From Hyphomonadaceae bacterium TMED5 (GTDB lineage: Bacteria > Pseudomonadota > Alphaproteobacteria > Caulobacterales > Hyphomonadaceae): DNA of 64,000 bases. The position numbers and the translations under genes are program-made. The notes beneath the pieces were generated by a model that saw nothing but the letters and a program-made list of their open reading frames with translations, was not told the DNA's origin and ran no database searches. The stretch lies in contig NHBK01000014.1 of NCBI GenBank assembly GCA_002173095.1, forward strand, positions 339,571 to 403,570. The letters are read 5' to 3'. How positions within the stretch are numbered: the stretch's first letter is position 1; the number at the start of each line of letters is the position of its first letter. Shown here piece after piece: positions 59,830 to 64,000 of the stretch.

Positions 59830-60591
59830 AAACTTAAGCCCCGTATAAATGTCTCAATGTCACTTGCTGACGCATTGTTGCAGCAGGCGAGATCACTTGA
59901 TCCGGTTGAAAACGTGGCAGAAGTTGAACAGGTGAACTTTACAATGTTCTGTTTGATCGACCTGCGAATATAAAGACCATTTCACGTTATCGTTACAGTC
60001 AGGATTGCTCGTTCTGAGCATAAAGACTGATCAAAATGCTGCTTTATTAATCGCTCAGCTTCTGAATTGTGTCGGGGTCAGAAGTCGTTTTATCGTTGTA
60101 TATACGGCACGAAATGCCCATCAGCTGCGGATTTCTAGCTGAAATGTAGAAGAATTCACCAGAATGCGCGCTTTGAGAGGACGTCAGAATATGGCGCGAG
60201 GTGTTTGGTATACCTAATGAGGATTTAGCTGGAAAACGGAGCAGTTTTCTGCACTCACATGGTCCGGCTGGACTCGCTTTGTTCGTGCTTTATTCAATGT
60301 GTGGCTGATGTCGCAAAGCATCCAGCTGACCGTTCGCGAGCGGGCTTATTTGGGGGGCTAAGCTGTTCGTGTCAGGCGCTGGATGTGTGTCTTCTGCGGA
60401 CTGTCTGGCGGGGAGTGAAGCGCTGCAAGATGAAACAGCCAATATGCTTTGAAGCCGGTGGCGCGAAATCGCCTGCTTCTGCACATTCTGTTTCACCTCA
60501 GGGCACGTCCTTCGAGTTCCCCTGTGTATAAATAGCGTGAGTAGCGTGCACAGAAAGGCAAACCAGATAAGTTCTCGCTCAGCGAGAAGCT
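59830..60591. other. Intergenic region upstream of the TonB receptor
   Basis: About 760 bases with no convincing gene. A 90-codon plus-strand frame (60259-60531) has no ribosome-binding site and unusual Cys content and looks accidental. The first 300 bases are AT-rich and should hold the receptor promoter. A GGTATACC palindrome (60207-60214) resembles the half-sites before the IclR gene. Near 60572-60588 the hairpin TTCTCGCT-CA-AGCGAGAA may end the isocitrate-lyase-family transcript. Confidence 0.5.
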
Positions 60592-61452
60592 TCAGTCACG
60601 CGCCCATTTACGTTCAAAGGCGTGCACTTCATCGAAGCCGAGCATGGAGCCGAGTTCTTTGAAGCTAAAAATCTCATCTGGATCGCCATTGCCGGTCTCT
60701 TTTAGCGTGCGCAGAGCGTCTTCCATCGCGCGCGCCGCAACAAGACTGGTGAGCGATGGGAAAATGGCGATCGAATAGCCAATCTCTTCAATTTCGCGGG
60801 CGGTCATCATCGGCGTGCTTCCGCCATTGGCCATATTGATCATCAGTGGAAGGTCAAAACGTTCGCAGACCTTCACCATTTCGTCTTCGGAGGCGAGCGC
60901 TTCAGGAAACAGAATATCCGCGCCAGCTTCTGCATAGGCATCAAGGCGACGAAGTACGCCGTCCAGGCCTTCGCTTTGCCTTGCATCTGTGCGCGCGATG
61001 ATAAGGAAGTTTTCTTTGTCTTCCCTTGTGTCCGCGGCCACGCGAACCCTGTCTGCCATATCTGCGTCAGGCACTATGCGTTTACCGGGCGTATGCCCGC
61101 AGCGCTTTGGGAATTCCTGATCTTCAAGTTGGATGGCGGTGACGCCTGCGCGCTCATATCCGCGCACCGTGTGCTGAATATTCAACAAGCCACCATAGCC
61201 GGTATCTGCATCCGCAATCAGTGCGCCATCACAAACATCAACGAGGGTCTGCATGCTTTTAAGCATGTCGGAATAAGTCGCCAGACCAACATCCGGTAGC
61301 CCCATTGCGGAGGCCGTCAGCCAATAGCCAGACCCAAACACAACAGGGAAACCGACCTTATTGGCAATCTTCGCGGCGATCATATCCTGAAGACCGGGAA
61401 CAATGAGACAGCCGTTTTCTGCCAGTTTCTGTCGAAGGATCGGGTCTGCCAT
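60592..61452 (-). CDS. Isocitrate lyase / PEP mutase-family enzyme
   Basis: 286 residues. Metal-binding DADTGYG and active-loop KRCGH (with catalytic Cys) show a C-C lyase of the 2-methylisocitrate, 2,3-dimethylmalate or oxaloacetate-decarboxylase branch rather than a phosphonomutase. IQLEDQEFPKRCGHTPGK is the loop region. It would release pyruvate or succinate plus a second acid. It lies behind the aldehyde dehydrogenase by 12 bases, so it is in that operon. Confidence 0.85.
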   Translation of the reverse strand: MADPILRQKLAENGCLIVPGLQDMIAAKIANKVGFPVVFGSGYWLTASAMGLPDVGLATYSDMLKSMQTLVDVCDGALIADADTGYGGLLNIQHTVRGYERAGVTAIQLEDQEFPKRCGHTPGKRIVPDADMADRVRVAADTREDKENFLIIARTDARQSEGLDGVLRRLDAYAEAGADILFPEALASEDEMVKVCERFDLPLMINMANGGSTPMMTAREIEEIGYSIAIFPSLTSLVAARAMEDALRTLKETGNGDPDEIFSFKELGSMLGFDEVHAFERKWARD

Positions 61453-61464
61453 CGGAGCCTCTTT

Positions 61465-62982
61465 TTATATGACCGCGCAGACGGTTTTGGTTTCGAGGTA
61501 ATTGTCGAGCGCGGTAATACCGCTGTCGCGACCATAGCCCGATTGTTTTACGCCGCCGATAGGAAGAGCCGCATCGAACATGGAGTGCGTGTTGATCCAT
61601 ACCGTACCGGCGCGCAATTGGCGGGACACTTTGTGCGCTGTTGAGAAATCACGCGTCCAGATGCTGGAGGCGAGGCCAAAGCTCGTGTCATTGGCCCAAT
61701 TGAGGGCTTCATCCATTTCTGTGAATTTCTGCGCGACCAATACCGGGCCGAACACTTCATCCTGTGCAATCGGTGAAGCGGTGCTGACATTGCCGACGAC
61801 GGTTGGCTTGATGAAAGTGCCATTATCACCGCAGCGGCCTCCGCCGAGAATCTGCGCGCCATCGTTTCGGGCGCCTTCAACATAGGCTTCAATCCGGTCA
61901 GCCTGTTTGCGAGAGACAACCGGACCCATAGCGGTCTGGCGGTTCAAGCCGTGGCCGAGCTGCATTTCTGCCCCATAGGCAGCGACACCTTCAATCACCT
62001 GATCATAAATATCAGCGTGAATGAATGCGCGAGAGTTGGCGACGCACACCTGTCCGGCATTGAAGAAAATCCCGTTCGCAAGCCCGGGGATGGCCAGATC
62101 GAGATCTGCGTCCTTCATGACGATGGCAGGGGATTTGCCGCCCAGTTCCAGCGATACACGCTTCAGATTGGATTTGCTGGCATCAACAATAGCCCGGCCG
62201 GTCTGCGTGGAACCGGTAAACGCGATCTTGTCGACATCCGTATGTGATGCGAGGGCTGAGCCAGTCTCATGGCCATAGCCTGTTACGACATTCAGAACGC
62301 CCGGCGGCAGGCCTGCCTCAAGCGCCATCTCGCCAAGCTTGATGGCTGTAAGAGAGGTTTCCTCAGATGGTTTCAGGACCACTGTGCAGCCGGCGGCGAG
62401 GGCCGGTGCAATTTTCATTGCGGTCAGAACGAGTGGAGAATTCCAAGGGACGATTGCGCCGACAACGCCGACAGGTTCTTTTAAGGTCCAGCTGTGAACG
62501 TCACGTCCCTCTGGCTGATACTCAACGGAATTGTTGATGGTCTTGCCTTCTACTGCATGGCAGAGGCCCGCAAAAAACCGAAACTGTTTCGCAGCGCTTG
62601 GAATTTCAGCCCAGCGGGAAACTGAATACGGCTTACCTTGGTCGAGGGTTTCCAGCTCGGATAATGCTTCAATATTCGCGTCGATCAGGTCGGCGATTTT
62701 GTGAAGAACTTCAGCTTTCTGACGCGGGGTCATTTTGCCCCAGACAGGGAGCGCTGCGCGTGCAGATTTTACCGCCTGATCTACATCAGTTGCTGTGCCG
62801 CGCTGCAGATAGGCGATGGTTGTGCCATTGGCCGGGTCCAATACATCAATGGTTTCGCTCTGGCTGGCTTCGACCCAATTGCCGTTGATCAACATTTTCT
62901 GGGTTTGTGGCTTTTCCAGAAGGGCGGACACAAATGGTGTTTCTGGTGCACTGGCGGGCAATATGCTGGTCACGATGCTCAT
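61465..62982 (-). CDS. NAD(P)-dependent aldehyde dehydrogenase
   Basis: 505 residues. N181 in VPWNSPL, E279 (LELGGKSP) and C313 (NAGQVCVAN) are catalytic; GSTQTG is the coenzyme loop. Similar in style to betaine-aldehyde or phenylacetaldehyde-type dehydrogenases of ALDH class I/II. The substrate is presumably an aldehyde from the same pathway as the lyase downstream. Its promoter region, shared with the maleate-isomerase-like gene, holds two IclR-type palindromes. Confidence 0.9.
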   Translation of the reverse strand: MSIVTSILPASAPETPFVSALLEKPQTQKMLINGNWVEASQSETIDVLDPANGTTIAYLQRGTATDVDQAVKSARAALPVWGKMTPRQKAEVLHKIADLIDANIEALSELETLDQGKPYSVSRWAEIPSAAKQFRFFAGLCHAVEGKTINNSVEYQPEGRDVHSWTLKEPVGVVGAIVPWNSPLVLTAMKIAPALAAGCTVVLKPSEETSLTAIKLGEMALEAGLPPGVLNVVTGYGHETGSALASHTDVDKIAFTGSTQTGRAIVDASKSNLKRVSLELGGKSPAIVMKDADLDLAIPGLANGIFFNAGQVCVANSRAFIHADIYDQVIEGVAAYGAEMQLGHGLNRQTAMGPVVSRKQADRIEAYVEGARNDGAQILGGGRCGDNGTFIKPTVVGNVSTASPIAQDEVFGPVLVAQKFTEMDEALNWANDTSFGLASSIWTRDFSTAHKVSRQLRAGTVWINTHSMFDAALPIGGVKQSGYGRDSGITALDNYLETKTVCAVI

Positions 62983-63056
62983 CTCATCTCTTGTTGGTCG
63001 GTCTGATTTAAAATGAGCCAGTTTCTCTGCGGATTAGCGCCTCGGATTCTGTCGTT

Positions 63057-63105
63057 GTTCGCCTGCCGAATTTCGAATTTCACAGCTGTTATTCAGCTGG
63101 CGAAC
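63057..63105. promoter_or_regulatory. Pair of IclR-type palindromes before the aldehyde dehydrogenase and maleate-isomerase-like genes
   Basis: GTTCGCCTGCCGAAT (63057-63071) and, on the minus strand, GTTCGCCAGCTGAAT (63091-63105) differ at three positions. They face each other with centres 34 bases apart. The core matches the site at 56060. Confidence 0.55.
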
Positions 63106-63208
63106 AAAACGAGCTTCGCCCCACACAACCCGTCTCATCAGCGCAATAGTATCTACACTTAAGTCGCTTCATGGAGCGGCAATGGTCTGCAAGGATTGGA
63201 GCAAGCGG

Positions 63209-63955
63209 ATGACAGATTCTCTCGGTTTCAGAAAAAAGTTTGCGGTGATCGCACCGTCGACCAATACGAGTGTACAGCCTGAATATGACGATATGCGCCC
63301 ATACGGCGTGACCAATCACTTCGAGCGCATTCATATCCCGGACACGAAAGTGTTCGACGACGACTCCTTCATGGAGATGATCAACAATATCCGTAACGCG
63401 ACAATGGACAGTGTTGATACCGCAATGACAATGGACCCGGACTGTGTGGTCATGGGCATGTCAGCGGAAACCTTCTGGGATGGCGCAGATGGTGCTGAAC
63501 GTCTCCAGAAGAAGATGGAAGAAAAGACCGGCGGCGTGCCGGTTGTCATGGGCTCTCACGCAGTAGAAGCGGCGATCAAGGCGTATGGCGGGATCAAAAA
63601 GCTCGGCATCGTAACGCCATATGCGCCTGTCGGTGATGCCAACGTCAAACGCTTCTTCGAAGATCTGGGCTATGAAGTCGTGCACATTAAAGGCCTTGCT
63701 TCACCGTCCCCTATGCTCATTGCGCACGAGCCGCCGCAAAAGCTGAAGCATGCTGCGATCGAAGTCTCTGAAGGCGTCGACGCTATTATTCAGGCCGGCA
63801 CAAACCTCGCATTTGGCAAGGTCGCTACCATGGCGGAGTTCTGGCTGGAGAAGCCAGTTATCGCAATCAACACAGCCACTTACTGGCACGCTCTGCGCAC
63901 TAACGGCATCAATGACCGTATGCCGGGCTTTGGCCACCTCCTCGAAAACTGCTGA
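63209..63955 (+). CDS. Maleate isomerase-like protein (Asp/Glu racemase superfamily)
   Basis: 248 residues, ATG after TTGGAGCAAG. KFAVIAPSTNTSVQPEYDDM is the family opening seen in maleate isomerase and arylmalonate decarboxylase relatives. A cysteine sits in DPDCVVMGMS, near where the first catalytic Cys lies. The second conserved Cys position falls in IQAGTNLAF, where no Cys is present, so cis-trans isomerisation by the two-cysteine mechanism is doubtful. May act on a maleate-like or malonate-like diacid. Transcribed away from the aldehyde dehydrogenase. Confidence 0.75.
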   Translation: MTDSLGFRKKFAVIAPSTNTSVQPEYDDMRPYGVTNHFERIHIPDTKVFDDDSFMEMINNIRNATMDSVDTAMTMDPDCVVMGMSAETFWDGADGAERLQKKMEEKTGGVPVVMGSHAVEAAIKAYGGIKKLGIVTPYAPVGDANVKRFFEDLGYEVVHIKGLASPSPMLIAHEPPQKLKHAAIEVSEGVDAIIQAGTNLAFGKVATMAEFWLEKPVIAINTATYWHALRTNGINDRMPGFGHLLENC

Positions 63956-63969
63956 TCGAAAGACAAGAC

Positions 63970-64000
63970 ATGTTGGAATATGATTATGTCCCGCTTCCAA
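63970..64000 (+). CDS. Start of a further gene, cut by window edge
   Basis: ATG 12 bases after the maleate-isomerase-like stop, encoding MLEYDYVPLP before the window ends. The N-terminus recalls those of NodB-fold or amidohydrolase proteins (compare the tyrosine-rich starts at 38333 and 39282), but ten residues cannot identify it. No strong ribosome-binding site; a different start is possible. Confidence 0.4.
   Translation, partial: MLEYDYVPLP

Noticed and set aside
60259..60531. A 90-residue plus-strand gene
   Set aside because: No ribosome-binding site, unnatural composition with many Cys, and no recognisable domain. It lies in a promoter-rich intergenic region.
1..64000. Mobile element, prophage, CRISPR or tRNA/rRNA genes
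   Set aside because: I found no transposase, integrase, phage structural gene, regular spaced repeats or tRNA-like cloverleaf on reading both strands; a computational tRNA and repeat scan would be decisive.

Overview
The window reads as chromosomal DNA of a Gram-negative proteobacterium. It carries signal peptides, lipoproteins, an outer-membrane usher, a TonB-dependent receptor and sigma-54 promoters. Gene content and protein style fit a marine alphaproteobacterium (Hyphomonadaceae/Caulobacterales-like), but that placement is a guess. I saw no rRNA, tRNA, CRISPR array, insertion sequence or prophage. Coding density is high and most genes sit in tight operons.

Layout. (1) 1-6831: a chaperone-usher surface-fibre operon with six tandem paralogous secreted subunits (the first cut by the window edge), a PapD-like chaperone and an atypical usher. 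(2) 6828-14700: a LysR regulator divergent from a DUF1302 / DUF1329 / YCF48-like / RND-MMPL module, an envelope system that recurs beside catabolic genes for hydrophobic compounds. (3) 14807-29752: a complete phenol-to-central-metabolism meta-cleavage pathway under a DmpR/XylR-type sigma-54 activator. It has two catechol 2,3-dioxygenase genes (one frameshifted), the multicomponent phenol hydroxylase dmpKLMNOP, the oxalocrotonate-branch genes dmpC, E, H, I, F, G, and a reactivating ferredoxin dmpQ. The hydrolytic-branch gene dmpD is absent. Two good -24/-12 promoters, each preceded by a paired ACAAttttTTGT-type palindrome, serve the first dioxygenase and dmpK. (4) 29775-35377: an accessory tail with an SDR, a double-length tautomerase, an acyl-CoA dehydrogenase, a ketopantoate-reductase-like protein, an aldo/keto reductase and a membrane ABM protein. 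A DEAD-box helicase follows. (5) 37635-41031: an amide/cyclic-amide hydrolase operon (isochorismatase-like amidase and two PuuE-like NodB hydrolases) ending in its own GntR/UTRA regulator. (6) 41249-64000: a second catabolic region around an IclR regulator. It contains a sodium-solute symporter, an HMG-CoA-lyase-like enzyme, a LeuCD-like hydratase, a class III CoA-transferase, a fumarate-reductase-like flavoprotein, two beta-lactamase-fold lipoprotein hydrolases, an alpha/beta-hydrolase lipoprotein, a methyltransferase, two MFS transporters, a TonB receptor, an isocitrate-lyase-family enzyme, an aldehyde dehydrogenase and a maleate-isomerase-like protein.

How they work together. Region 3 should convert phenol to catechol, 2-hydroxymuconic semialdehyde, 4-oxalocrotonate, 2-oxopent-4-enoate, 4-hydroxy-2-oxovalerate and finally pyruvate plus acetyl-CoA. 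The region 2 envelope module may move the substrate or a toxic intermediate. In region 6, a palindrome of the form TTCG-N5-CGAA (often TTCGCCTGACGAA) lies upstream of the IclR gene and in each of the three divergent promoter regions. I infer one IclR regulon that imports, de-esterifies and degrades an organic acid, with a hydratase, CoA-transferase and lyase sequence at its core.

Three single-base deletions fall within about 1.9 kb (second dioxygenase, dmpK, dmpL). They should be checked as sequencing errors before being called pseudogenes.
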